A DNA stretch of 64,000 bases from Paenibacillus sp. yr247 (GTDB lineage: Bacteria; Bacillota; Bacilli; Paenibacillales; NBRC-103111). Positions within the stretch are counted from its first letter, which is position 1; the number at the start of each line of letters is the position of its first letter. The position numbers and the translations under genes are program-made. The stretch lies in NCBI RefSeq assembly GCF_900103825.1, contig NZ_FNIF01000003.1, forward strand, positions 210,947 to 274,946, written 5' to 3'. Below the pieces are notes generated by a model, which did no database searches, was not told where the DNA came from, and worked only from the letters and a program-made list of their open reading frames with translations. Below are positions 27,849-36,682 of the stretch, piece after piece.

Positions 27849-28496
27849 TTAGTCGCTTTGATCAGGAAGCCTGTCCAAAAACAAGCGTAAAGCTTTGGCT
27901 CGATGACTCATCTCATTCTTTTCTTCCATTGTAAGTTCCCCCATCGTTCTTTCTAGAGCAGGAATATAAAACAATGGATCATAACCAAAGCCGCTCTCGC
28001 CACGTTCTTCACCGATAATGTAACCACGGCAAGAATCCTCCGCTTCAATCATTTCATTCGCTACAGGGTCGATGAGTGTGAGAGCACAAACGTAGGAAGC
28101 TTCACTAAGAAGCTTCGGGTGCCCATCATCAGTAGGCATTCCTCCCACAGGTGCTGCGTTGCTCAAAGCTTGCAGCAGCTTAGCATTATTGTCCGCATCC
28201 GTTGCATTCTCTCCGGCATATCTAGCCGAGTAAACACCTGGTTCACCACCCAAAGCTTTTACACACAAGCCGGAGTCATCGGCAAGAACGGGCACATGGA
28301 GATGTGCCGAAATGATCTGCGCTTTAATCCGTGCATTTTCAGCAAACGTCGTTCCGCTCTCAATAATTTCAGGAAGATCTGTATAGTCCGCCAAGCTGCG
28401 AACTTTGTAGCCTTTTGCTCCAAAAAGTTTCGCAAACTCTTTTACTTTGCCTTCGTTACGTGTTGCAATGACGACGATATTACTTTGTAGCCGCAT
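27849..28496 (-). CDS. rdgB: XTP/dITP diphosphatase (RdgB/HAM1, non-canonical purine NTP hydrolase)
   Basis: House-cleaning enzyme hydrolysing dITP, XTP and similar nucleotides. 215 residues with the family start [15 protein letters not shown], the magnesium region [24 protein letters not shown] and the tail [10 protein letters not shown]. The ATG at 28496 has GGGGTG 6 bp upstream and lies inside the end of rph (17 bp overlap), which suggests coupled translation. rph-rdgB order as in Bacillus. Confidence 0.94.
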   Translation of the reverse strand: MRLQSNIVVIATRNEGKVKEFAKLFGAKGYKVRSLADYTDLPEIIESGTTFAENARIKAQIISAHLHVPVLADDSGLCVKALGGEPGVYSARYAGENATDADNNAKLLQALSNAAPVGGMPTDDGHPKLLSEASYVCALTLIDPVANEMIEAEDSCRGYIIGEERGESGFGYDPLFYIPALERTMGELTMEEKNEMSHRAKALRLFLDRLPDQSD

Positions 28497-29238
28497 GTTG
28501 TACACCCCGAATACGATCAGCGATCGGCCCTAGCACTTTACATTGCTCTTCAATCATCGTATGGATGCCTGTTTCAGCAAGAGCTAGCAACTCATCCAGT
28601 TCCGTACGGGAAAACGGTGCATCCTCACCTGTACCTTGAATTTCTACAAATTGACCTTGCCCTGTCATCACGACATTCATATCCACCTTAGCTTGTGAAT
28701 CCTCTTCATAGTTAAGATCCAGCCGCGGAGTTTGACCGATAACACCAACACTAACTGAAGCCAGAAAGTCATTAATCGGGAATTTAGACAGATTTTTGTC
28801 TGTAGCCAGCTTATTCATAGCAAATGCCATCGCAACGAAAGCACCGGTAATCGAAGTCGTACGGGTACCGCCATCTGCTTGAATTACATCGCAATCAAGT
28901 GTGATGGATCTCTCGCCTAATGCTTCCAAATTAACAACGGAACGAAGCGCTCGTCCGATTAAACGCTGAATCTCCATCGTACGTCCGCCAAGCTTACCTT
29001 TGGCAGCTTCACGCTGATTTCTCACCTGTGTAGCACGCGGCAGCATGGAATACTCGGCTGTTACCCACCCTTTTCCTTGGCCTTTCATGAAAGGAGGGAC
29101 GCGCTCTTCAATCGTTGCAGTACAAATCACCTTGGTATCCCCGACCTCAATAAGCACCGAGCCTTCTGCGTGTTTTATATAATGAGGGGTAATTTTCATA
29201 GGACGCAGTTCTTGATTCGTTCTTCCGCCAATTCTCAT
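28480..29238 (-). CDS. rph: ribonuclease PH
   Basis: Phosphate-dependent 3'-5' exoribonuclease that trims tRNA 3' ends. 252 residues with [16 protein letters not shown] at the N terminus, [12 protein letters not shown], and the conserved [26 protein letters not shown] before the ATG. Followed with overlap by rdgB; gerM lies upstream on the same strand, as in Bacillus subtilis. Confidence 0.96.
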   Translation of the reverse strand: MRIGGRTNQELRPMKITPHYIKHAEGSVLIEVGDTKVICTATIEERVPPFMKGQGKGWVTAEYSMLPRATQVRNQREAAKGKLGGRTMEIQRLIGRALRSVVNLEALGERSITLDCDVIQADGGTRTTSITGAFVAMAFAMNKLATDKNLSKFPINDFLASVSVGVIGQTPRLDLNYEEDSQAKVDMNVVMTGQGQFVEIQGTGEDAPFSRTELDELLALAETGIHTMIEEQCKVLGPIADRIRGVQHAATK

Positions 29239-29376
29239 AATGTTGTTCTCCTCCTGTTGCTTCCATCAGATGCTTTGAGTACCTTACGCCCCATTGTAAC
29301 AAAGTAGCCAGGGAAAAGCATCCTAGTCAAGAACAATGTAATGGGAACAAGGTGATTATGCTGAGAAAACCCCTAA

Positions 29377-29407
29377 GCAAACGCCTTGTCAATGACAATG
29401 CTTTTGC
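29377..29407 (-). other. symmetrical imperfect hairpin between gerM and rph
   Basis: GCAAA-x-GC-x-TTGTC-ATT-GACAA-x-GC-x-TTTGC, twelve pairs with two symmetrical mismatches, 30 bp after gerM. Minus-strand tail TTAGGGGTTTTC is a poor terminator tail, so it could be a weak terminator or an operator. Confidence 0.4.
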
Positions 29408-29436
29408 ATAGAGGTCTTTAGAACGGAGCAAGCTTC

Positions 29437-30483
29437 TTACAGCTTCGCCGGATTAATATGAGCAGGTCTAGTCACAGGCTTGCTATAGTTTTGACTATCA
29501 GTCGAAGTGATTTTCACAGCGCCGTCCACTTTAATTTGCACTTGTTTATACCCTGTGTTCTCTGTTAATGAAAGAATAACGGATTGCAAGGCATCAGCGG
29601 ATGCTTTCTGATCTGCACCAAGAATTTTACTGGAGAAATCAACCGTAATTAATCCCTCGGACGGCTTAATGCTCTTCACTTCGGTGGTTGCGTTCAGAAC
29701 AGCAGCCAGCCCTTTTTTCTGATCAGGCCCTTTGATCAACTGATCGACAACCGCTTTGGCAACATCATCCGTTCGTTTGACGAGCCTTGTAACAGGTACA
29801 TAATATTTGTAATTTTGATCATTTTGATTCAAGAAATACAGTGTAACCGGCGTAGATTGCCCAAACTCGGCATCTTCTGCCTTCTCAAGATTAATACCCA
29901 TTGAACGCGCAAGAGGCGTGTCCAGCGGCGTCTTCCCTTTCGGCATCTCTTTCAGATCTTTACCATCCACACGCAGCTGTACTTTCTCTACAGATGGGAA
30001 GTTCGTCAGATTCCAAGTGATAGCCTCTAGAATTTTTCTCTCATTCTGTTGATCATACGTTAGAAACTCCTTTGAAAAATCAACGATGGCACGCTTATCT
30101 GGTGTGACATTCAAACTAATCACTTTCGTACCTTTCGGTAACAGTGCCCCAAAGCCTGATGGAAGCAGGCTTGTAACCGGACCTCCATCCACCATGTATT
30201 CGAGTGTTGTTTTTGCAACAGACACTGTTTTCGGTAATCCTAAACTGAGTGGCGCAACGAAGCCTTTGGCATCTTTCACATAAACCGTCATCTGTGATGA
30301 ATTGTCTTCGATCATATCGATCGTAACTGCAGCTGATGTCGTCTTCATGTCTGCTTCCGCACCCGTTTTCGGAGGTGCATCGATGTCACTTTTCTTCCCA
30401 GTGCCCAGAACCGAACATCCCGTGGTCAGCAAGGCAATCACCCCCGCGATAGCGGCTGAACGAATCCAATGTTGATGTTTCAT
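29437..30483 (-). CDS. gerM: spore germination lipoprotein GerM
   Basis: 348 residues. Signal peptide with lipobox LTTGC (Cys at about 23), then two GerMN domains: the first about residues 70-200 (LVTPD-type core VDFSKEFLTYDQQNERKI), the second from about 205 (VTLYFLNQNDQNYKYYVPV to VDFSSKILG). In Bacillus subtilis GerM is made in the mother cell and is needed for sporulation and germination. GGAGG 8 bp before the ATG. Upstream of rph-rdgB, conserved order. Confidence 0.93.
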   Translation of the reverse strand: MKHQHWIRSAAIAGVIALLTTGCSVLGTGKKSDIDAPPKTGAEADMKTTSAAVTIDMIEDNSSQMTVYVKDAKGFVAPLSLGLPKTVSVAKTTLEYMVDGGPVTSLLPSGFGALLPKGTKVISLNVTPDKRAIVDFSKEFLTYDQQNERKILEAITWNLTNFPSVEKVQLRVDGKDLKEMPKGKTPLDTPLARSMGINLEKAEDAEFGQSTPVTLYFLNQNDQNYKYYVPVTRLVKRTDDVAKAVVDQLIKGPDQKKGLAAVLNATTEVKSIKPSEGLITVDFSSKILGADQKASADALQSVILSLTENTGYKQVQIKVDGAVKITSTDSQNYSKPVTRPAHINPAKL

Positions 30484-30687
30484 TTGCTTATTTCCTCCTT
30501 CGAGTTTTCGCAGAAGCTTACGTCAGAAGCATCTGCCCTGTATTTTCTTTGCATGGCCTGTACATTGCTTTTTCGTATTATTATGTATACTAGGCTTTGT
30601 CCGATTTATAACTACTTTTTGTCCACATTTTTAAAAAACTGCTTTCAGCGAAATACCAGCCTTTTTCCCTGTATATACTTGCTTTTT

Positions 30688-30715
30688 TTGGCATCTAATA
30701 CGGATATGCTATACT
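30688..30715 (+). promoter_or_regulatory. sigma-A promoter of the PgpA-family gene
   Basis: TTGGCA, 16 bp, TATACT, the last preceded by TGC (extended -10), ending 39 bp before the start codon. Confidence 0.6.
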
Positions 30716-30753
30716 TGTAAATATACAGATTCAACCTAACTGGAGGCACTGTG

Positions 30754-31716
30754 ATGAGAACATTCCTCAAAGACAAAACACTCATTTTCAACGAATTCCG
30801 TGATGAAGTTTTCAGTCACTATTCCCAGGCTGTCATTGAAGAAGCCGTTGCTCGCTTGCTCGTCGAAATCAAAGGAATCAAGAAAATTCCGTATGATTTG
30901 ATCACATCAACCCTGCTAGGTGTATTAAGCAAAACAGAAACCTATAACGTCATGTCCACGCTCTTGGAGCTGCAAAAGAAAATCAAACATGACTCCGAGC
31001 TGCTCGCTAGTATGAAGGATCCTGCGTATAATGTTCATCGCACCATTGCCATGTCTATCTGTGGTCTATATGGCAGCGGAGCCATCTCTCTTTTTGGATT
31101 CATGGATTGTAAATTCCGCTTCTTCTTTCCGACCAAACGTCCTAAATCTTTTATTTCCAAAGGGATTTGCGCCATTGTCGCGTCAACGGCAAGTGTGATC
31201 ATTTCGGAGAATGTAAAAGAGGATTATACCGAACGTAACCTGGCTATGTTGGCGTCAAGAGGCGTGGCACTAGAGGATATGGTTGATATTCTCGATACAC
31301 TTCAACGGCCTTACAATCCAGATATGGAGCGTAGTCTTTGCGAAGAACATGTCCTTGCCGTGTTACGTAAACAGCAAACGTTCCACGCACTTCAACTGGC
31401 GATCAAAATTGATACAGCCGTCGAAAAAGGAGAATTTAATCCACAATACAATCATATTGTCGGACAAGACGAGGGGCTTTTCGGGGTTGATGAAAGCATA
31501 GCAACTGCTGTTCCACTTATGTATGGGACGATCGCTCTCACGAATTTCGGTTACCTGGATAAAGAGAAAATCGGAATTATCAAAGACCTTGATAGTGATC
31601 ATTCCGAAGGAAAATGCAATACGTTTATTGATGATATGGTATGTGGGATTGTAGCCGCAGCTTGCGGTCGATTAGCGCATAATGATATTCCTACTTATAG
31701 TAAGCCTTTGAAGTGA
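30754..31716 (+). CDS. PgpA/YutG-family protein with an extra N-terminal domain
   Basis: 320 residues. The C-terminal half (from about 158, ERNLAMLASRGVALEDMVDI) resembles the YutG/PgpA phosphatidylglycerophosphatase A family of Gram-positives, including QDEGLFGVDE and the end TFIDDMVCGIVAAACGRLAHN. The first half (1-155) is not part of YutG, which is about 165 residues; it has a helical region and a hydrophobic stretch near 100-150 (SGAISLFGF, CAIVASTASVII). Catalysis on phosphatidylglycerophosphate is not proven for this branch. GGAGG lies 7 bp before the ATG; a GTG just before is less well spaced. Confidence 0.8.
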   Translation: MRTFLKDKTLIFNEFRDEVFSHYSQAVIEEAVARLLVEIKGIKKIPYDLITSTLLGVLSKTETYNVMSTLLELQKKIKHDSELLASMKDPAYNVHRTIAMSICGLYGSGAISLFGFMDCKFRFFFPTKRPKSFISKGICAIVASTASVIISENVKEDYTERNLAMLASRGVALEDMVDILDTLQRPYNPDMERSLCEEHVLAVLRKQQTFHALQLAIKIDTAVEKGEFNPQYNHIVGQDEGLFGVDESIATAVPLMYGTIALTNFGYLDKEKIGIIKDLDSDHSEGKCNTFIDDMVCGIVAAACGRLAHNDIPTYSKPLK

Positions 31717-31781
31717 TGTCGTTCCAGAAGGCACATATAAGTTGGAGCTACGCCCGCACAAAAAGTTTAGATCTCTTAATT

Positions 31782-31824
31782 AAATAGCCTCCAACCACTA
31801 ACTTACGGTTGGAGGCTATTTGTT
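31782..31824. terminator. bidirectional terminator
   Basis: AAATAGCCTCCAACC-(10 nt)-GGTTGGAGGCTATTT, 15 perfect bp, between the convergent PgpA-family and metallo-hydrolase genes. Confidence 0.9.
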
Positions 31825-31826
31825 AA

Positions 31827-32804
31827 TTACTTCGATATCACTATATATTGAATGAGCTCGGCGGCAGGGTCTACTTGCCGGATGCGCCCTTCCGTTTCCA
31901 GCAGGATGAGGTGAGCAATCGTCTCCGACAGCGCGAACCTCATCTGATGAATGCTGAGCCGTTCGCCAAACGTCGCCCGACATACATCATAAGCGTTAAG
32001 CGGCGCGCTTAGCTGCCCTTCCATGAGCGCAAGCCGCTCATGATGATGGCGCACCAGCTCCTCTGCGCGTGCGCCAAAGCCTGACCATGGCTCCCGATGA
32101 CCCGGGTAAGCCATCTTAACCGGCAGCCTGCCGATCTCCTGCAGGCTGCTGAGGTACGCGCCGAGCGGGTTCTCTTCCACCTGCGGGAGGAAGGAAACGT
32201 TCGGCGATATTTGCGGCAGGACGTGGTCGCCGCAAAAGATCACCTCAGCATCGGTGTCGTAGAAGCAGAGATGACCCGCGGCGTGGCCGGGGGTCTCGAT
32301 GGTTTCGTACACGCGGTCCCCGAGGCGAACGGGCCCTTCTCGCAGCAGCGTCACCTCCGGCTGCGGCGAAACCATCTCGACGAAGCTATCCATATGCTTC
32401 GTCATCTCAATCAGCCCGGCCTCCGGGAAGCCGTTCCGGGCGAAGAGCGTCAAGAGCAGCGCCGACATCGGCTGCTCTGGGCCCCACAGGAGCTGCACCT
32501 GGGCTAGGCCGGTCTCCGATAGGAGAACCGGCGCGCCCGTGCGCTCCTGGAACCAACCCGCCATCCCGTAGTGATCGGGATGGTGGTGGGTGAGCACGAT
32601 CTGCTCAACGTGCTCAAAGGCGATCCCGCATTCCTGCAGCACCTGCAGCCAGAGCGCCTCCGCGTCAGGGGTGTGAAGCCCCGGATCGATCACGGTATAC
32701 CCGTTGCTGCCGCGAACGAGGTATGCATTCACCCAACGCAGCGGAAAAGGCAGCGGGACTTTCACTTGCGTAATTTCGTCTGTATGTGCAGTCACAAAGT
32801 TCAT
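31827..32804 (-). CDS. MBL-fold metallo-hydrolase
   Basis: 325 residues. The metal-binding motif is THHHPDHYGM (about 74-83), followed by ETPGHAAGHLCFY and FCGDHVLPQ, and then the late His in YPGHREPW. This is the glyoxalase II/RNase Z-like arrangement; the substrate cannot be told. The C-terminal helical extension (RAEELVRHHHERL to the end) resembles YqjP-like proteins. Third codon positions are strikingly G/C-rich compared with neighbours. The ribosome site is weak (AAGGAAGGATG about 13 bp upstream). Confidence 0.88.
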   Translation of the reverse strand: MNFVTAHTDEITQVKVPLPFPLRWVNAYLVRGSNGYTVIDPGLHTPDAEALWLQVLQECGIAFEHVEQIVLTHHHPDHYGMAGWFQERTGAPVLLSETGLAQVQLLWGPEQPMSALLLTLFARNGFPEAGLIEMTKHMDSFVEMVSPQPEVTLLREGPVRLGDRVYETIETPGHAAGHLCFYDTDAEVIFCGDHVLPQISPNVSFLPQVEENPLGAYLSSLQEIGRLPVKMAYPGHREPWSGFGARAEELVRHHHERLALMEGQLSAPLNAYDVCRATFGERLSIHQMRFALSETIAHLILLETEGRIRQVDPAAELIQYIVISK

Positions 32805-32814
32805 TTCCGAGTAT

Positions 32815-33546
32815 TCATCCTTCCTTATGCCCTACAAAAATCAACCGACTCGATGTTTCAGCCTCATAAGCCTGCCCATCATAGCCGCCATAAACGTTAT
32901 CAATATGTAAGCCGGCTTTATCCAGCATCATCTCAAACGCAGCCCGATCATATAGCTTAACCTGTTCTAGATAATGTCGGTCAGGCGCACCTTTTTGCGA
33001 AATCACAATCCGTTTACGCACACAGCCATCTTCAATGACTCTTGTTTCACGAATCAGCATATCTTCTTCTGTCCGATCCGATTGAGGAACGAGATGCTCC
33101 TGCACATAACCCGGATTCAGAAAATCAATGATGAAACGGCCGTTTTCTTTTAGAAGCCGATACATTTCATGGAGCACCTTCTCATTTTGTTCATCATTAT
33201 CAAAATAGCCAAATGAAGTAAACAAATTCACAACAGCATCGAATTGCCGCTCGAGCGGAACTTTGCGCATATCTCCATGCAGCCACTTTACCTGCTTGCT
33301 ATTGTCTAGATTTACCGCCTCATTCAAAAGTACCTCGGATAGATCGACACCTGTTACCTCGTAACCAAACTCTGCCAGCGCCATCGAATGTCGGCCCATG
33401 CCGCAGCACAAATCCAGTACTTCTGCCCCTTGCTTCAGCCCTAACCAATCAATCATTTTTTTCACTTCATGGTAAGCGCCTTGTAAATCACGGTGTTTAT
33501 AAACTTTTAAATAATCATCCCCAAAGCTCTCTTGGTACCAAGCCAT
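32815..33546 (-). CDS. class I SAM-dependent methyltransferase
   Basis: 243 residues. Motif I is EVLDLCCGMGRHSMALAEFG (about 42-61), followed by VTGVDLSEVLL, WLHGDMRKVP and VVNLFTSFGYF. The substrate is unknown. Ends 10 bp before the metallo-hydrolase start on the same strand, so the two probably share a transcript. AGGTGTGAAGTA precedes the ATG. Confidence 0.9.
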   Translation of the reverse strand: MAWYQESFGDDYLKVYKHRDLQGAYHEVKKMIDWLGLKQGAEVLDLCCGMGRHSMALAEFGYEVTGVDLSEVLLNEAVNLDNSKQVKWLHGDMRKVPLERQFDAVVNLFTSFGYFDNDEQNEKVLHEMYRLLKENGRFIIDFLNPGYVQEHLVPQSDRTEEDMLIRETRVIEDGCVRKRIVISQKGAPDRHYLEQVKLYDRAAFEMMLDKAGLHIDNVYGGYDGQAYEAETSSRLIFVGHKEG

Positions 33547-33584
33547 TACTTCACACCTTCAATTTCTATTATTCTAATTAAGAG

Positions 33585-34271
33585 TTAGGAATTTTCAAAA
33601 GAGTGCAGTTTTTGCTTTACAATACGCAACCCATCAAGCGCTTCTTCTTTGCTAAAATTACCTGCTTGTAGTAATTCTTCTTCCATTTCCAGCAGTTTTT
33701 TATAAAATATAACACCTTGTTCGAGTACAAGCGATTGGTCGGGATGGTCTTCTATATAATGAAACAGCACGTCCTCTACCTTGGCGTAATTACCCTGTTT
33801 CTCATAATGCGCGAAGAGCAGCGTCTTGATATCTTCTGGGATGATCCATCCTTGAAGACGTTCCAGGCTATGGATCATACGTGTTGCGATTTCCTCGTTC
33901 ACTTCATCCTTTGGTTCAACCTCTGATGAAAGCGATAGGTGAAGAAGCAAATCAACGGATTTGAGATGAGCACGGTACGCCTCCTCGGTCTGCCCATGCT
34001 GCTGAAGCATATCCCCCTGGACTACGAACATATCGCTGAGCACCATCGCTTTAGCTGTATCCAAATTGCCATGATAGGACAATAATTCTAGAATATCCTT
34101 ACTCGACAACGCCTGAAGAGAGCGAATGTTTAGCCCCAAAAGATGGCGGCTCGCCTCATCTAACAGCTGCTGGGCATCTTCCAGCGGGATATGTTCCTTA
34201 TTAAAAAGAATCCGATGCAGTATCACGGTCATTTGCTCGATCTGCCGCATAAAATAATCACGCTTGAACAT
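33585..34271 (-). CDS. DUF6483-like hypothetical protein
   Basis: 228 residues, soluble and helical, tetratricopeptide-like (QGDMLQQHGQTEEAYRAHLKS, HYEKQGNYAKVEDVLFHYIE). The start MFKRDYFMRQIEQMTVILHRI is the hallmark of a family of Bacilli and Clostridia proteins of unknown function. AGGAGG 8 bp before the ATG. First gene of a small minus-strand group with the methyltransferase and metallo-hydrolase; divergent from gerE. Confidence 0.75.
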   Translation of the reverse strand: MFKRDYFMRQIEQMTVILHRILFNKEHIPLEDAQQLLDEASRHLLGLNIRSLQALSSKDILELLSYHGNLDTAKAMVLSDMFVVQGDMLQQHGQTEEAYRAHLKSVDLLLHLSLSSEVEPKDEVNEEIATRMIHSLERLQGWIIPEDIKTLLFAHYEKQGNYAKVEDVLFHYIEDHPDQSLVLEQGVIFYKKLLEMEEELLQAGNFSKEEALDGLRIVKQKLHSFENS

Positions 34272-34372
34272 AAGAAGAGCCTCCTTTGCTCAAAAAAATA
34301 CCTTATTTTAGCTTACCATGCCTCGGGAGGAAACTCAAAAACGGATATCGCCTATTTTTAAGCTTATACCGC

Positions 34373-34400
34373 ACCATTGGCAACAGCCCTTCATAAACTA
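34373..34400 (+). promoter_or_regulatory. sigma-K type promoter of gerE
   Basis: AC at 34373, 17 bp, then CATAAACTA (34392-34400), a full match to the late mother-cell -10 CATANNNTA. In Bacillus subtilis gerE is transcribed by sigma-K. Confidence 0.65.
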
Positions 34401-34465
34401 ATTTTGACTGTATCCCTTAACCTTGTATTTCCCAATACCCGAGCAAGGAGGGGTGACACACATCC

Positions 34466-34687
34466 ATGGGCAGCGACCACAAAAACAAATTTCTACTTAC
34501 GAACCGCGAACGCGAAGTATTCGAACTTTTAGTGCAGGACAAAACGACAAAAGATATCGCACAGCAGCTTTTTATAAGTGAAAAGACTGTGAGAAATCAT
34601 ATATCTAATGTCATGCAAAAGCTGAACGTAAAGGGTCGTTCACAAGCGGTTGTAGAACTGATCAAGCTTGGGGAATTAAAGATCTGA
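34466..34687 (+). CDS. gerE: spore coat transcription regulator GerE
   Basis: 73-residue LuxR-type helix-turn-helix protein without a sensor domain. It contains LLTNREREVFELLVQDKT, then the recognition helix region ISEKTVRNHISNVMQKLNVKGRSQAVVEL, close to Bacillus subtilis GerE (which it matches in length). It controls late coat genes in the mother cell together with sigma-K. AGGAGGGGTG precedes the ATG; a sigma-K-type promoter lies 66 bp upstream. Confidence 0.96.
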   Translation: MGSDHKNKFLLTNREREVFELLVQDKTTKDIAQQLFISEKTVRNHISNVMQKLNVKGRSQAVVELIKLGELKI

Positions 34688-34712
34688 TTCCGTCAGCAAA
34701 AGGGATCCATGT

Positions 34713-34756
34713 AAGCCTTCGAGCCTCCTGTTGGAGGGATTCGGGGGCTTTAATGT
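34713..34756 (+). terminator. terminator of gerE
   Basis: Hairpin AAGCC..CGA..CCTCC-TGTT-GGAGG..TCG..GGCTT followed by TTAATGTTTATT, interrupted by small internal loops. Confidence 0.7.
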
Positions 34757-34900
34757 TTATTGCTTATCTAATCTGAAATTAGCAAATCAGTATCGGGCAA
34801 AATATTGAAAGTTTTGTTAACCCAACATTTCGACAACAAGTGACCTCAAGCATAGACTATGATACATTTACAAATCTTCCTTAGGAGGCTATTATGCTAA

Positions 34901-35086
34901 ATGGTTGAAGTAATGACTGATCAAAAAAATATTTTTTCACTTTCAACGCTTCTGAATATAGAACCAAATATTCTGCTTAGACTCTGCAGTTATATTGAGT
35001 CCAGAGGTCATCTCTTTACTAAATCAGAAGAGGGTACCCTTCAATTTAATGATAGAGATATTGCTGTTATCTTAGCCCTTTATTAA
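34901..35086 (+). CDS. short MerR-like DNA-binding domain protein, possibly a remnant
   Basis: 61 residues: FSLSTLLNIEPNILLRLCSYIE, SRGHLFTKSEEGTLQFNDRDIAVI. This follows the helix-turn-helix plus wing of MerR-like regulators, but stops right after the wing. The stop codon lies in the loop of a terminator. A perfectly placed TTAGGAGG serves a five-codon reading frame (34894-34908, MLNG then stop) that overlaps this start; the spacing to 34901 is 12 bp. Either a genuine mini-regulator or a decayed one. Confidence 0.5.
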   Translation: MVEVMTDQKNIFSLSTLLNIEPNILLRLCSYIESRGHLFTKSEEGTLQFNDRDIAVILALY

Positions 35087-35101
35087 AGGGCTTATTTTTT
35101 T
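35074..35101 (+). terminator. terminator containing the stop codon of the 61-residue gene
   Basis: AGCCCTTT-ATT-AAAGGGCT then TATTTTTTT. The TAA stop (35084-35086) starts in the loop. Confidence 0.85.
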
Positions 35102-35250
35102 GTTAGAACCTCGGGTATGAGTGCGAATGTTAACTTCATTTAAACTGTCATATTTTGATGGAGGATTCAGAGGCTCTTTAGGTTATTTGTTTGGTGATGG
35201 CCCCACAATATGCTATGTTGGAAGAAATTGTGAGCAAGGGAGCGAACGTA

Positions 35251-36673
35251 ATGACCGAAAGTGCACTGGATTTATCTCATTTTCATCCCATTCTGAAGGA
35301 ATGGTTTTCTTCCCGTTTCGGTGAACCCACCGATGTGCAGAAGCAAGCTTGGAAAGAAATATGATCTGGTACACATACCCTCATCTCTTCCCCTACGGGC
35401 TCAGGTAAAACACTGGCAGCATTATTGCCTTGTTTGGACGGACGGCGAGGGTATCTCCTCGTTCACCTATTTGGCGCATATGCCGCTTAGGCGTAAACCC
35501 ACTGACAGAGCTGATGTTCCCGGTATGGATCTGCTTCGTGAAATTATTGAAGATTTGCAAGGCTTCTTCCTACCTGTTTCACACTGGGAGTCCATCTTAT
35601 TTCCGACTCGTCAGCTATCGTACCGCAAACAGGACCTGGACACTCTGTGCTCTTCAGGTGAAATTGTTTGGATAGGCCGCAAAGAACCCAAGGAGAAAGA
35701 AGGCCGCATTGCCTTCTTTCTGGCGGAAAGCAGCACTCTTTTCGAGCCCTGCCTCGCCATCGTTAACCATAGACCTGCCTCACACCCTGAGCTTCTTCGT
35801 CTATTACAGGAAAAAGGAGCCATCTTTCTTAGCAAACTAGGTATTGAAACCGGGCGGCCTCCTTCCTCATTATTAGAGGAATTGTTCCAATTAGTATGGG
35901 ATGGGCAAGCTGCCAATGATCAATTCGCTCCTCTTCGACTTCATGCCGCTGGAATTTCTAAGAAACAGGATAAATTCAAGTCAGGTCTTGGTCGTTGGTA
36001 TTCTCTTGACACGCTGCTTAGCCCCGCCTTTGATAAGCAATCGTCCGCCATGCAGTGGACACATCATCTGTTAGCGCGTTTTGGCATCATCACCAAAGAT
36101 CTTGTCTCTGGCCTGTGTCCATTTCCATGGGAAGCCATTCAGACAGCACTTCGTCAGTTGGAAGAGTGGGGACTTGTTGTTCGCGGTTTTTTTATTACCG
36201 ATTTACATGCTCTGCAATTCGCAACCAGAGAATTCATTGCTCTCCTGCACCAACATGCAGCTAACACGCCCGAGAGTCAGCAAAAATTCAACCTATTAAG
36301 CGCTGCTGATCCGGCTAATCCCTTTGGATTACTACTCCCATGGCCTGAAGTTACAGGCATTTCGTTCTCTCGGAAAAGCGGTAATTACTTAGCCCTCAAG
36401 GGCAACCAATAGTTGTATTGGATCGAAAATAATGGCAAGCGGATTTATCAACTTGAATCAATAAAAAACCCGAACGGCGATCAAACGACCATCGTAAACG
36501 AGTTGAAAAGTATGTTCCGTCAATTCCTTAAACAACATCAGCTGCGTAAAATCGTCATTGACACTTGGAACGGTGTACGTATCTCCGAAGCGCCCGAACA
36601 GGAATATTTTAAGCTTCTAGGCGCAGAAAAAGACCGCACCAGCTTAGTTCTTTGGCCAAGCCAACTAAGCTGA
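35251..36673 (+). pseudogene. decayed Lhr-type ATP-dependent helicase
   Basis: Starts with a good GGGAG site and MTESALDLSHFHPIL, then the Q-motif-like PTDVQKQAWKEI, an in-frame TGA at 35362-35364 (probably from CGA), and the Walker [16 protein letters not shown]. The helicase core is then missing. After a frame change near 35425-35480 the C-terminal part of Lhr follows (LLREIIEDLQGFFLP, LDTLCSSGEIVWIG). A TAG at 36410-36412 interrupts it before the last 87 residues (KLLGAEKDRTSLVLWP). Intact Lhr is about 1500 residues. The last bases lie in the nasC terminator. Confidence 0.85.
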
Positions 36674-36682
36674 GTGCGGTCT
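36626..36682 (-). terminator. terminator of the nitrate operon
   Basis: Minus strand AGACCGCAC..AGCTTAGTT-(13 nt)-AACTAAGCT..GTGCGGTCT followed by TTTTT, directly at the nasC stop codon. The hairpin is shared with the 3' end of the helicase pseudogene. Confidence 0.85.

Noticed and set aside
35121-35324. 67-codon frame before the helicase relic
   Set aside because: Out of frame with the relic, no family resemblance, and it overlaps the relic start that has a proper ribosome site.
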